Shown here one piece after another: positions 55,871 to 64,000 of a DNA stretch of 64,000 nucleotides (its first letter is position 1; each line of letters opens with the position of its first letter). The stretch comes from Aquibium microcysteis (GTDB taxonomy: Bacteria > Pseudomonadota > Alphaproteobacteria > Rhizobiales > Rhizobiaceae): positions 5,012,001 to 5,076,000 of the forward strand of contig NZ_CP061080.1 in assembly GCF_014495845.1 (NCBI RefSeq), read 5' to 3'. The notes below the pieces were generated by a model. It was not told where the DNA came from. It was given only the letters and a program-made list of their open reading frames with translations, and did not search any database. The position numbers and the translations under genes are program-made.

Positions 55871-56440
55871 CTACTCCCCGTGCGGATGAAGGGTGGAGGG
55901 CGCCGCACGGCCGGCCCGGATGTCGAGCGCGTCGCCGACGATCGAGGCGACCACGTGCAGGCCAAGCAGCGCCGAGCCGACGCAGACGGAGACGTAGACC
56001 CAGAAGACCGAGACGCCGAGCCCGTCGCCGGTGACCGACATCCAGATGAAATCCACCGCCGGGATCACCTGGTTCTGGAAGCGCGAGGCATAGTCGTAGC
56101 CGTTGACGGCCATCAGCCCGAGAAAGGCGAGCACCGGGATGCTGACCAGGATCTTCAGGGCGAGGCGCAGCTTCGGCGTGAGCAGTTCGGGCAGGACGTC
56201 GACGGCGACGAGTTCGCCGCGCTGGTAGGCCAGCCCGACGAAGAGGAAGGTCTGCCAGACCAGAAGCACGCGGCAGAGTTCTTCCGCCCAGATCAGCGAG
56301 GCGTTGAAGAGGTAACGTGCGGCAACCTGCGCCGTCATGATGACGACGATCGTCAGCATGGACGTGCCCGCGAGGAAGCGCATGGCGCGCATGTACCAGC
56401 CGACGGGGCCGGTACGCGCGGCGGCGGGGTGCTCGGTCAT
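55871..56440 (-). CDS. TRAP transporter small permease (DctQ)
   Basis: Small membrane subunit, 189 residues with four membrane helices: FLAGTSMLTIVVIMTAQVAARY, then the DctQ signature ASLIWAEELCRVLLVWQTFLFVGLAY, ILVSIPVLAFLGLMAVNGY and VFWVYVSVCVGSALLGLHVV. It couples the binding protein to DctM. It lies 90 bases after dctP and four bases before dctM. Confidence 0.93.
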   Translation of the reverse strand: MTEHPAAARTGPVGWYMRAMRFLAGTSMLTIVVIMTAQVAARYLFNASLIWAEELCRVLLVWQTFLFVGLAYQRGELVAVDVLPELLTPKLRLALKILVSIPVLAFLGLMAVNGYDYASRFQNQVIPAVDFIWMSVTGDGLGVSVFWVYVSVCVGSALLGLHVVASIVGDALDIRAGRAAPSTLHPHGE

Positions 56441-56530
56441 GCCTGTTCCTGGACCTGTTCCTGGGCGCGCGGGACGGAGCGGCCGGCGCTGAAGCGCCGG
56501 CCAACGGGTCGGGTGCGGTCGGCGGTACGG

Positions 56531-57535
56531 CTAGGCGGAGGCGCGTGCCGCCGCCACGAACTCGGCGATGAGAGGAGACTTGGCGCTCCACTGCTCGACG
56601 ATCGGCGCGACCTTGTCCTGCATCTCGGCGAGGCTCGCCAGCTCGTGGATCTCGACGCCCTTGGCGCGCAGTTCGTCGCGGCCGGTGAGATCCTGGTTCT
56701 TGGTGTAGGCAAGGGTCGGCGCGATCGAGTCGCGGCCGGCCTGGCGCATCGCCTGCTGGATCTCGGCCGGCAGCCCGTCGAAGAAGGCCTTGTTGACGGC
56801 AATGACGTTGTGCCACGGGTAGTGGCCGGTCAGCGTGAAGTTCTTGCCGACCTCCCAGAGATTTTCGCCGAGCATCGAGGAGACGTTGATCTCCACCGCG
56901 TCGATGACCTTGGTCTCCAGCGCGCCGTAGACCTCGCCGTAGGGCAGGCCGACGGGCGCGGTGCCGACCGTCTCCCAGATCGCCTTGTGCAGCGGCACGG
57001 GCACGATGCGCGTCTTCAGGCCCGCGAAGTCCGCCACCGAGGTCACCGGCTTGCCGGCGGAGAGGAAGTGCCTCTGGCCGATGTCGGTGGTCTGCAGCCC
57101 GACCAGCCCGCCGGGGGCGAGGTCGTCGAGGACCTTCTGGCCGATGTCGCTGGTGGCGAGCTTCTGGAAGTGGTCGTAGTCCCGGATCAGGAAAGGCAGC
57201 TGATAGGCGTCGAGCGCGGGGCGCCCCGTGACGAGCGGGAACAGCACGCCCGAGGTGCCGCACAGCTCGTTGGTGCCGGCGACAGCCGATTCGAGGTTCT
57301 GCTTGTCGTCGCCGAGCTGCCGGTTCGGGAAGATGGTGATGTTGGTCGCGCCGGGCAGCAGCGCCTCGATCGCCTTCTTGAACTCCAGGGCGGCGATGTG
57401 GCCGGGGTGGATCTCGTTGGCGGCATGGGCGAGCCGCATGTTGACCGGCGCGGCGCGCGCGATGGCGGGCATCGCCAGCGATGCGCCGATGCCGGCCGCG
57501 TAACCGAAGACGTCCCGTCGGGTAACCATAGGCAT
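56531..57535 (-). CDS. TRAP transporter substrate-binding protein (DctP)
   Basis: Periplasmic solute receptor of 334 residues. The leader MPMVTRRDVFGYAAGIGASL has a twin-arginine look (TRRDVF) with AIARAAP as cleavage region. The mature protein shows the DctP pattern: FPNRQLGDDKQNLESAVAG, FAGLKTRIVPVPLHKAIWET with the carboxylate-binding Arg, and PYGEVYGALETKVIDAVE. It opens the eight-gene operon and is divergent from the cupin gene; candidate IclR sites lie between. An in-frame ATG two codons later is an alternative start. Confidence 0.94.
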   Translation of the reverse strand: MPMVTRRDVFGYAAGIGASLAMPAIARAAPVNMRLAHAANEIHPGHIAALEFKKAIEALLPGATNITIFPNRQLGDDKQNLESAVAGTNELCGTSGVLFPLVTGRPALDAYQLPFLIRDYDHFQKLATSDIGQKVLDDLAPGGLVGLQTTDIGQRHFLSAGKPVTSVADFAGLKTRIVPVPLHKAIWETVGTAPVGLPYGEVYGALETKVIDAVEINVSSMLGENLWEVGKNFTLTGHYPWHNVIAVNKAFFDGLPAEIQQAMRQAGRDSIAPTLAYTKNQDLTGRDELRAKGVEIHELASLAEMQDKVAPIVEQWSAKSPLIAEFVAAARASA

Positions 57536-57565
57536 TTCCTCTCCTCCCACGTCTGTTTCGTAGTG

Positions 57566-57580
57566 CAGAACGACGTTCTG
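57566..57580. promoter_or_regulatory. Candidate IclR operator 1
   Basis: CAGAACGACGTTCTG, an almost perfect dyad just upstream of dctP. The same pattern recurs near the cupin start as CAGAACGCTGTTCCG. The iclR gene downstream of the cupin gene is the natural candidate regulator. Confidence 0.55.
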
Positions 57581-57667
57581 ATAATGATCCGATGACCGAT
57601 CGCTGCTGTCAAGAACGCACGTCAGGAATTCTTGGCTTGACATTCCCGCGGGCGAATCCTGAAATTG

Positions 57668-57693
57668 CAGAACGCTGTTCCGTCATACGGAAC
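57668..57693. promoter_or_regulatory. Candidate IclR operator 2
   Basis: CAGAACGCTGTTCCG (57668-57682) overlaps a second dyad GTTCCGTCATACGGAAC (57677-57693) with perfect 7-bp arms, about 30 bases before the cupin start codon. The two operator regions are about 100 bases apart in the divergent promoter. Confidence 0.55.
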
Positions 57694-57721
57694 GTATATA
57701 CTGGACCGGAGGAGGCCCACC

Positions 57722-58630
57722 ATGTACGACACGAGCGACCCCAGATCCCGCCTCGCCGCGGCGGTGCCGACGGTGACGGCGGCAGGTGCCTTCACGCCGG
57801 CCGAGATCGGCCGCTACTACGAGGACGCGCCGCAACTGGTGGCGGAACGGTCGAAGACGTGGATGACCCGCGGCCAGGCCATGGTGGTGGCCTACAGCGA
57901 AGCCGAACCGGGCGCCGTGCTGGAGCGCAACGGCCAGGTCGACGAATACGTGCTGCTGCTGCCGGACCGCGACAAGGGCGCGGAGGTCGAGGCGAACGGG
58001 GAGCATATGTCGGTCGCCGGCTTCTCGCTGGTCATCCTGCCGCCGGGCGACAGCCGTATCGTGCTGCCGGCGGGCGGGCGCGTCACGCGGGTGTTCTCGG
58101 CGCAGTCCCCAGACCTCAACGCCGCCTGCGCCAATGCCTCCTCGTTCGCGGCCGAGCATCCGCGCATCCCGCCGTTCAGGCAATGGCCGGACCCGGTCGG
58201 CGGCTTCAGGATCCGCGCCTACGGCCTCGACGTGCCGCCGCAGACGGGCCGCTTCGGCCGCATCTTCCGCTGCACCACGGTGATGGTGAACTATCTCGAC
58301 CCGCAGCACGGGCCGCGCGACATCGAAAAACTGTCGCCGCACCATCACGACGATTTCGAGCAGGGGTCGCTCGCGCTCGACGGCTCCTTCACCCATCATC
58401 TGCGCTGGCCCTGGACGACCAACCTCAACGTCTGGCGCGAGGACGAGCATCCGCATCTCGCCTCGCCGTCGCTGATCGTCATTCCGCCGCCCGCTATCCA
58501 CACCTCGCGCGGCATGGAGGCGGGGCTGAACCAGCTGGTCGATCTCTTCGCGCCGCCGCGCTTCGACTTCTCGCGCCAGCCGGGCTGGGTGCTGAATGCC
58601 GACGAATACCCGATGCCGGCCGACGCCTGA
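57722..58630 (+). CDS. Cupin-domain protein of unknown function
   Basis: A 302-residue protein with two beta-rich halves, probably a bicupin. The C-terminal half carries a convincing metal site: LSPHHHDDFEQGSLALDG, then WREDEHPHLASPSLIVIPPPAIHTS (HxH, E, H). The N-terminal half (VDEYVLLLPDRDKGAEVE, LVILPPGDSRIVLPAGG) lacks the His set. It might be an isomerase or dioxygenase for the pathway of the divergent operon. Strong ribosome site GGAGGAGG. Followed 81 bases later by iclR. Confidence 0.82.
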   Translation: MYDTSDPRSRLAAAVPTVTAAGAFTPAEIGRYYEDAPQLVAERSKTWMTRGQAMVVAYSEAEPGAVLERNGQVDEYVLLLPDRDKGAEVEANGEHMSVAGFSLVILPPGDSRIVLPAGGRVTRVFSAQSPDLNAACANASSFAAEHPRIPPFRQWPDPVGGFRIRAYGLDVPPQTGRFGRIFRCTTVMVNYLDPQHGPRDIEKLSPHHHDDFEQGSLALDGSFTHHLRWPWTTNLNVWREDEHPHLASPSLIVIPPPAIHTSRGMEAGLNQLVDLFAPPRFDFSRQPGWVLNADEYPMPADA

Positions 58631-58711
58631 CGCCGCCGCTCGTGGTACAGGACTGAAACGAGGCGATCCGGCCCCTATATTGGGCCGGGAACGGGACGAG
58701 CGGGAGCGGGC

Positions 58712-59539
58712 ATGCCGAGCGGGCAGGACGGGATCGAGGCGAAAGGCGCGGCGGCCGCCCCGGCTGCGCGGCGTGGCGAAGGCGGCGTCCAGGCGGTCGT
58801 CTTCGCGCTCGAAATCCTCGAATACGTGGCCCAGTGCCAGACGTCGGTGGGGGTGAGCGAACTCGCCCGTGCCTTCGGCACGCCGAAGAGCCGGATCCAC
58901 CGGCACCTGCAGACCTTGGTCTCGGCCGGCTATCTGCTGCGCAACGACGAAAGCGAACGCTATTCGATCAGCGCCCGCCTGATGGTGCTGGGGCATGCGG
59001 TTTCCGAAAGCTTCGAACTCGCCTCGGCGGCACGGCAGAGCGCGCGCGAACTGCGCGACAGGCTCGGCCACGCCGTGGCCATCAGCCAGCCCGAGCGCGA
59101 CGGCAACCGCATCCTGCTGATCATGCCCAACCGCTCGAACATCGACATCAGCGTCAAGCCGGGCTCGATCCTCGGCTTCGCGTCGAGCGCGCAGGGCAAG
59201 CTGACGCTCGCCTTCGGCGACCAGAGCCTGCTGCCGAAGCTGATCGACGACGGCATCCCCATGCTGACCGCCTACACCATCTCCGACCCCGAACGCCTGC
59301 GCGCCGAGATCGCCGCGATCCGCCGGAGGGGCTGGGCGACGGCCTGCAACGAGGCGGTGATCGGGCTGAGCGCGCTGGCCGCGCCGATCTTCGACGCACT
59401 CGGCGCCTATGTCGGGGCCGTGGCGATCACCGATTCCGTCCAGTTCATCCCGGAATCGCCGACGCCCGAGCAGGTGCGCGAGGTGGTGGCCGCAGCCGAG
59501 CAGATCTCGCGCAACCTGGGCTATCGCCCCAAGCCCTGA
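58712..59539 (+). CDS. IclR-family transcriptional regulator
   Basis: Regulator of 275 residues. Winged HTH about 27-88 (VVFALEILEYVAQCQTSVGVSELARAF then TPKSRIHRHLQTLVSAGYL), followed by the IclR effector domain (RLMVLGHAV, VKPGSILGFASSAQGKLTLAF, RGWATACNEAVIGLSALAAPIFD). IclR proteins usually control an adjacent catabolic operon and bind a pathway metabolite. Here the likely targets are the cupin/iclR transcript and the divergent dctP operon, where two dyads are seen. Confidence 0.93.
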   Translation: MPSGQDGIEAKGAAAAPAARRGEGGVQAVVFALEILEYVAQCQTSVGVSELARAFGTPKSRIHRHLQTLVSAGYLLRNDESERYSISARLMVLGHAVSESFELASAARQSARELRDRLGHAVAISQPERDGNRILLIMPNRSNIDISVKPGSILGFASSAQGKLTLAFGDQSLLPKLIDDGIPMLTAYTISDPERLRAEIAAIRRRGWATACNEAVIGLSALAAPIFDALGAYVGAVAITDSVQFIPESPTPEQVREVVAAAEQISRNLGYRPKP

Positions 59540-59726
59540 CGCTTCGTCCTCCGGTCACGTCCGCCTGCGGCCCGCCGGCCGCGGGCGGAGGCCGGTCGTC
59601 GCGAAGCCTCGAAAAAAATCGGGGACATACCCAAATCCGGGGATGCATGAAAACCCGTCCAGGTTGTATCGTCGCCGAGGGGGCGCCGTGGGGGAATGCC
59701 CCGTGCTGCAACCGCAGGAGTAGGGA

Positions 59727-60734
59727 ATGAAGACGTTTGCCGCCATGCGCCTGCCAGCGCGCGCGATGCGTATCCTGCTCGTCTTCGCCCTGGGGTTCGC
59801 AGCGGCCGGTCACCCGCCCACCGGCGCGGATGCCGCCGGACAGGCGCCGGTGACGGTGTCGATCGTGACCCCCGGGTCCATGCTGCGCGCCGGCAGCACG
59901 CAGTTCCTCACCGTCGCGGTCCAGTCCGACGACGGCGGGGCCGCACCGAGCGGCACGGTGGATCTGACGATCCGCATGGCGGGCGAAAGCGTCGTCGAAC
60001 AGAGCCTGAGGCTGTCGCCGGCGGCGGGAACCGGCTCGTCTGCCACGGCGCGCGTCGGTTTCCCCGCGGTTCCCGGCCCCTTCGCCGTCGAGGCCGTCTA
60101 TGCCGGCGACGCGGCGCATCTGGGCGGGACCGCGCACGACGCCGGGATGCTGCTGTTTGCCAGCTCCGTGTCGGTGACCTCGAGCGGGTCGCCGAGCCGC
60201 CCGGGCGCCGACGTCGAACTGACGGTGACGGTGGCCTCGCAGGGCGCCTCGGCGGTTCCGCTCGGCCATGTCCGCCTGCGCTCGGCGACGATCGACCGCC
60301 TCCTGCCCCTGGCCGGCGGAAAGGCGACGCTGACCGTCGGGGGACTGGCCGAGGGAAGCCATGCGTTCAGTGCCGACTACTGGCCGGACACGATGCACCT
60401 CCAGTCGTCGGCGACGTTCCGTCAGGAGGTGGAAAAGCCCGCTCCGTCCGCCGCGCCGGCGGTCGATCTGGTCGCGCGGGCCGGCCCGGCCCGCCGGACG
60501 GCACGGTCGCTCTTCCTCGGCAGCCCCATCGCCGAGGGCCGGCCATGCGACGACGTCAGCCCGTTCGGCGCCCTCGCCGACGGCCGCACGACCACCCGGC
60601 TGGTGGCCGCGACGTCTCTCGTCGGCTCCTGGCCGTCGCCCCATTCGGCCTTCGCGCCGCGGCGCGCGCATGCGGTCCTTCCGGAAGGGGAGAGAACCGT
60701 CGCCGCCAGCGCCGCCGGAGGCATCGCGCCCTGA
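59727..60734 (+). CDS. Exported Ig-like repeat protein
   Basis: A 335-residue secreted or surface protein. A signal peptide (RAMRILLVFALGFAAAGHPP) precedes two bacterial Ig-like domains of the Big_5/Ig_3 kind: VTVSIVTPGSMLRAGSTQFLTVAV ending FAVEAVYAGDAAHLGG, and SVSVTSSGSPSRPGADVELTVTV ending HAFSADYWPDTMHLQSS. The repeated Y-x-GD/D-x2-H-x2-S ends are typical. The last about 90 residues are low-complexity with no anchor seen and may be disordered. Ribosome site AGGAGTAGGG. No functional link to neighbours. Confidence 0.75.
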   Translation: MKTFAAMRLPARAMRILLVFALGFAAAGHPPTGADAAGQAPVTVSIVTPGSMLRAGSTQFLTVAVQSDDGGAAPSGTVDLTIRMAGESVVEQSLRLSPAAGTGSSATARVGFPAVPGPFAVEAVYAGDAAHLGGTAHDAGMLLFASSVSVTSSGSPSRPGADVELTVTVASQGASAVPLGHVRLRSATIDRLLPLAGGKATLTVGGLAEGSHAFSADYWPDTMHLQSSATFRQEVEKPAPSAAPAVDLVARAGPARRTARSLFLGSPIAEGRPCDDVSPFGALADGRTTTRLVAATSLVGSWPSPHSAFAPRRAHAVLPEGERTVAASAAGGIAP

Positions 60735-60801
60735 TCCGCGCAGGAACACCATCCCCTCCTGCCCGATCGGCTGCCGCGCGAGCCGGTGCAGCCCGAAACG
60801 C

Positions 60802-61782
60802 TCAGAGCGCGTTGATCCTGTCGAGTGCGCCCTCGGGCCAGGAGGCCGACAGCGGCGATTCCCTGTACTTCTTCTGGGCGAACTCCTGGAAGGCCTTGAC
60901 GTTCGGCGTATAGACCTCGAGGCCTTCGCCCTCGAAGAAGGCGACGAGCTCGGCTTCCTGCTTCAGATACTCGGCATTGCTCGAATCGAAGGCCTTCGCC
61001 GCCGCCATGCGCATGCTCTCCTGCTGTTCCGGCGTCAGGCTGTCGAAGACCTTCGAGCTGACGATCAGGATGCCGAAGCCGACATTGTGACCGGTCAGGA
61101 CGATCTGGTCGGTGACCTCGTGGAACTTCATCGCCTTGTTGTTGGGCAGCGGATTGTCCTGCGCATCGACCACGCCCGTCTGCAGCGAGGTGTAGAGTTC
61201 GCTGTAGGCGATCGGCACCGGATTGGCGCCGAGGGCCGCGCCGAGGAACTGCCAGCTCTCGCCGCCCGGCATGCGCAGCTTGATGCCGGCCATGTCGGCT
61301 GGCGTGTCGATCCGCTTGTCGCCGCGCAGGTTGAGGTGGCGCGTGCCGTAATAGGCGGGCGCCAGGAGCTCGACGCCGAGCTTCTCGCGCGCGATCTGAC
61401 GGAACTGGTCGCCGACCTCGCTCTCGAAGACAGCCTTCAGGTGCGCCGCGTCGCGGATCACGTAGGCTGCGCCGAGGATGTCGAATTCCGGCGCCTGCTT
61501 GGCAAAGTCCGACGGCGGCAGCAGCGCCATCTGCGCGTTGCCCCGCTGCACGGCGGTGAGTTCCGTGCCCTGCTTGAACAGCGTGCCGTTGAAATAGGGC
61601 TTGAAGTCGAAGGCGTCGCCGATCTCCTTGGCGAAGATCTCGGTCATGGCGACCGAACGCGGCACGTCGGGCGAATTCACGTCCGGGAAGATCAGCTCGA
61701 TCTTCGATTGTGCCGAGGCGGCGGCTACGCCGGCGAGCAGCAGCGCGCCCGTGGCGATGGACCTGATGGCGTGGAACGTCAT
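60802..61782 (-). CDS. TRAP transporter substrate-binding protein (DctP), second system
   Basis: Periplasmic receptor of 326 residues. Sec signal peptide MTFHAIRSIATGALLLAGVA with ASAQS cleavage. DctP features: FNGTLFKQGTELTAVQRGNAQ, MAGIKLRMPGGESWQFLGAALGA with the key Arg, and PIAYSELYTSLQTGVVDAQDNP. The start overlaps the SMP-30 gene stop by four bases, so the order in the operon is dctM, SMP-30, dctP, with dctQ probably beyond the window. Confidence 0.93.
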   Translation of the reverse strand: MTFHAIRSIATGALLLAGVAAASAQSKIELIFPDVNSPDVPRSVAMTEIFAKEIGDAFDFKPYFNGTLFKQGTELTAVQRGNAQMALLPPSDFAKQAPEFDILGAAYVIRDAAHLKAVFESEVGDQFRQIAREKLGVELLAPAYYGTRHLNLRGDKRIDTPADMAGIKLRMPGGESWQFLGAALGANPVPIAYSELYTSLQTGVVDAQDNPLPNNKAMKFHEVTDQIVLTGHNVGFGILIVSSKVFDSLTPEQQESMRMAAAKAFDSSNAEYLKQEAELVAFFEGEGLEVYTPNVKAFQEFAQKKYRESPLSASWPEGALDRINAL

Positions 61783-62705
61783 GTCTTTCCTCCCGATGGT
61801 GGTGTCGTTGCGATGTCGTTGGTCGGGCCGAACCGGTGTTCCGGCAGCCCCTGTCCCGCGCCGTGGATGGCAAACAGCGCGCCGGCCATCGGCTCGGCGG
61901 CGCGTTGCGCCGGCGTGAGGAACTTCGTCGCGCTCGTGACGAAGAGCGTCTTCAGGTCGTCGCCGCCGAAGCACAGGCAGGTCGGATTGGTGACCGGCAG
62001 CGGGATCGTCCGGTCGATGCGCCCGTCGGGACGATGCCGCACGATCCGGCCGCCGGCGAAGAAGGCCATCCAGACGCAGCCGTCGACGTCGACGCAGGCG
62101 CCGTCCGGGCGGTCGCCGGTGGCGGTGTGGTCGGCAAGGACGCGCCGGCTGCCGATGGTCCCGTCGTCGAGGTCGAGATCGTAGGCGAAGCTCAGGTGCC
62201 GGCGGGTGTCGGTGAAGTAGAGCGTGCGCCCGTCGGGCGAAAACGCGATGCCGTTGGAGACGATGACGTCGCCCGCCATCGCGGTCGTGGTGCCGTCGGG
62301 ATCGATCCGGTAGAGGCTGCCGGCCGGGCGATGCAGCTGGTTGTCCATCGTGCCGACCCAGAAGCGGCCGCGCGCGTCGACGCGGCCGTCGTTCAGCCGG
62401 TTGTCGAGGCCGGGTTCGACCGAGGCGATGTCGGCGCGCGCACCGGTCTCGAGGTCGAGCGCGTAGAGGACGAGGTCCTCGGCCAGCAGCCGCCGCCCGT
62501 CGGCCGCCAGCGCCTGCGTGCCGGCGAAGGTGCCCGGCAGCGGAGACTGCCCGTCGGCTCCGGTGGCGGGATCGAACCAGCGCAGTCTGGGGCGCTCGAT
62601 GTCGACCCACCAGAGTTTCTGCGTGCGGTCGCACCAGAGCGGCGTCTCGCCGAGCTGGTCCTGCCCGGCGACCGCCACGTCGATGGTGACCGTCCGATCC
62701 TTCAT
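61779..62705 (-). CDS. SMP-30/gluconolactonase-family lactone hydrolase
   Basis: Six-bladed propeller enzyme of 308 residues. Metal ligands are visible in LGETPLWCD (Glu), VSNGIAFSPDGRTLYFTDT (Asn) and RPDGACVDVDGCVWMAFF (Asp). The family hydrolyses aldonolactones, for example L-arabino- or D-galactonolactone. Location between TRAP genes suggests the imported solute is a sugar acid or its lactone. Seven bases separate it from the dctM stop. Confidence 0.92.
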   Translation of the reverse strand: MKDRTVTIDVAVAGQDQLGETPLWCDRTQKLWWVDIERPRLRWFDPATGADGQSPLPGTFAGTQALAADGRRLLAEDLVLYALDLETGARADIASVEPGLDNRLNDGRVDARGRFWVGTMDNQLHRPAGSLYRIDPDGTTTAMAGDVIVSNGIAFSPDGRTLYFTDTRRHLSFAYDLDLDDGTIGSRRVLADHTATGDRPDGACVDVDGCVWMAFFAGGRIVRHRPDGRIDRTIPLPVTNPTCLCFGGDDLKTLFVTSATKFLTPAQRAAEPMAGALFAIHGAGQGLPEHRFGPTNDIATTPPSGGKT

Positions 62706-62712
62706 CGCCCGC

Positions 62713-64000
62713 CTATCCCTGATAGCCCAGCAGCCGCGGCAGGAAGAGCACGAGGTCCGGGACGAAGGTGATGATCGCCAGTGCGGCGAACAGGGCGTAG
62801 AGGAACGGCATCAGGTCGCGGATGATCGAGGACAGCGGCGCCTTCGTGATGTTCTGGACGACGAAGAGCAGCAGTCCGTAGGGCGGGGTCACGAGGCCGA
62901 TCATCGAATTGACCACGACGACGACGCCGAAATGCACCGGGTCGATGCCGAGCGCCTGGACGGTCGGGATGAAGATCGGCACGATGATCAGGAGGATCGC
63001 GCCGCCCTCCAGCACGCATCCGAGCGCGAGAAGCAGGAGATTGATGACGATCAGGAAGCCGATCTGCGACAGCTCGAACTGCTGCAGCCAGCCTGCCAGC
63101 ATTTCGGGCACGTTCTCGCGCGTGATCACGTAGTTGAAGGCGAGCGAGCCGGCGATCAGGATGCCGATGTTGGCGGTCGACCGGCCGCTGGACAGCAGCG
63201 CGCCGTAGAACTGGCCGAAATTGACGGAGCGGTAGAAGATCACCGAGACGAGCAGCGCATAGGCCGCGGCCGCGGCGGCCGCCTCCGTCGGCGTCATGAC
63301 GCCGCCGTAGATGCCGCCGAGCAGGATGACGGGCAGCATCAGCGCCGGAAAGGCGCGGAAGGTGATGCGGGGGAAGTCGCTGAGCGGCACGGCTTCGTCG
63401 ACCGGGAAGGCCCGCCGGCGCGCGAGCCAGGCGTTCATGAGGATGAGCACGAGGCCGATCAGCAGCCCCGGGATCATGCCGCCCGCGAAGAGATAGCCGA
63501 TCGAGGTGTCGGAGACGAGGGCGTAGAGCACCATCGGGATCGAGGGCGGAATGATCGGGCCGATCGTGGCGGAGGCCGCCGTGATGGCCGCCGCGTAGCT
63601 CGGCGTGTATTTGCCATCCTTGGTCATCATGTTGATGATGATGCGGCCCATGCCGACGGCGTCTGCGAGCGCCGATCCGGACATGCCCGAAAAGATCAGG
63701 CTGGAGACCACGTTGACGTGGCCGAGCCCGCCGCGGAACCGGCCGACCAGTGCCTGCGAGAACCGCAGCAGGCGGTCGGCGAGGCTGCCGACGTTCATGA
63801 TGTCGGCGGCGAGGATGAACAGCGGGATGGCCAGCAGCGTGTAGCTGTTGAACAGGCCCTGCAGCATGGTCTCGGCGGCGATCGAGGTGTCGAAGCCGGC
63901 GAGCGCCAGATAGAGGATCGTGCCGCAGATCATCGCCTCGCCGATGGGCAGGGCGAAGACGGCCAGCACGAGGATCAGCGCGAGCGAGGCGCCCAGCGGG
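62713..64000 (-). CDS. TRAP transporter large permease (DctM), second system, partial
   Basis: Open to the window edge; about 429 residues visible, missing only the first few. Blocks LLAIPLFILAADIMNVGSLADR, FSGMSGSALADAVGMGRIIIN, IGPIIPPSIPMVLYALVSDTSIGYLFAGGMIPG and GLVTPPYGLLLFVVQNITKA are typical of DctM. It is transcribed toward the SMP-30 and dctP genes. A dctQ would be expected just upstream, outside the window. Confidence 0.93.
   Translation of the reverse strand, partial: PLGASLALILVLAVFALPIGEAMICGTILYLALAGFDTSIAAETMLQGLFNSYTLLAIPLFILAADIMNVGSLADRLLRFSQALVGRFRGGLGHVNVVSSLIFSGMSGSALADAVGMGRIIINMMTKDGKYTPSYAAAITAASATIGPIIPPSIPMVLYALVSDTSIGYLFAGGMIPGLLIGLVLILMNAWLARRRAFPVDEAVPLSDFPRITFRAFPALMLPVILLGGIYGGVMTPTEAAAAAAAYALLVSVIFYRSVNFGQFYGALLSSGRSTANIGILIAGSLAFNYVITRENVPEMLAGWLQQFELSQIGFLIVINLLLLALGCVLEGGAILLIIVPIFIPTVQALGIDPVHFGVVVVVNSMIGLVTPPYGLLLFVVQNITKAPLSSIIRDLMPFLYALFAALAIITFVPDLVLFLPRLLGYQG

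Overview
The window is GC-rich chromosomal DNA from an alphaproteobacterium, most likely Hyphomicrobiales (Rhizobiales), possibly near Phyllobacteriaceae. The evidence is the block tsaB-rimI-plsC-miaB-phoH-ybeY-corC-lnt-xre-metK-trmB, an MbfA iron exporter with an Irr-type ICE operator, phasins, a DUF4175/TIGR02302 protein, the lysA-lptM-argH order, and dispersed REP-like repeats typical of that order. No rRNA, tRNA or CRISPR array was found.

Layout. 1-3.3 kb: end of a TetR regulator and a HlyD/ATPase/permease exporter. 3.3-7.5 kb: a solitary hydantoinase/oxoprolinase-type protein, a small unknown gene and a repeat-rich stretch. 7.6-11.7 kb: DUF892 protein, mbfA with its ICE box, glcB. 11.7-27.8 kb: the conserved block for tRNA modification, ribosome maturation, envelope and SAM synthesis, interrupted by two tandem chemoreceptors and a sugar-nucleotide-type epimerase. 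28-38.3 kb: DUF4175 protein, lysA, lptM, argH, a TlpA-like thioredoxin, a GNAT, two phasins around a DUF445 protein. 38.4-41.2 kb: a DUF1801/YdeI-type gene and an IS110 element inside a nest of repeats. 41.2-44.8 kb: copper operon copA-cueR-small membrane peptide-DUF411, with a MerR-type promoter of 19-bp spacing. 44.9-48 kb: LysR, XRE and a seven-repeat delta-60 propeller protein. 48.4-59.5 kb: a quiC-type gene and an apparent eight-gene catabolic/TRAP operon, divergent from a cupin gene and iclR. 59.7-64 kb: an Ig-like secreted protein and a second TRAP/SMP-30 operon cut by the window edge.

The strongest discovery is the IS110 element (about 39367-40519). Its 210-bp left noncoding end can be read as a complete bridge RNA. 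Two structured loops carry guide pairs that match, respectively, the repeat sequence into which the element is actually inserted and the element's own ends. All four guides overlap on the same GAT core. Empty copies of the target repeat in the same window fix the insertion boundary. A degraded right end of a related element lies near 7.35 kb. The element therefore appears to be RNA-guided into a REP-like repeat family of its host.

Other points of interest are the IclR-linked catabolic operon (BKACE, HpaI aldolase, DUF6282 hydrolase, quinone reductase, SDR, TRAP) with unknown substrate and candidate operators in its divergent promoter, and a TGCA(A/C)TGCACAATAT motif shared by a phasin promoter and a GNAT promoter, suggesting polyhydroxyalkanoate-linked control.
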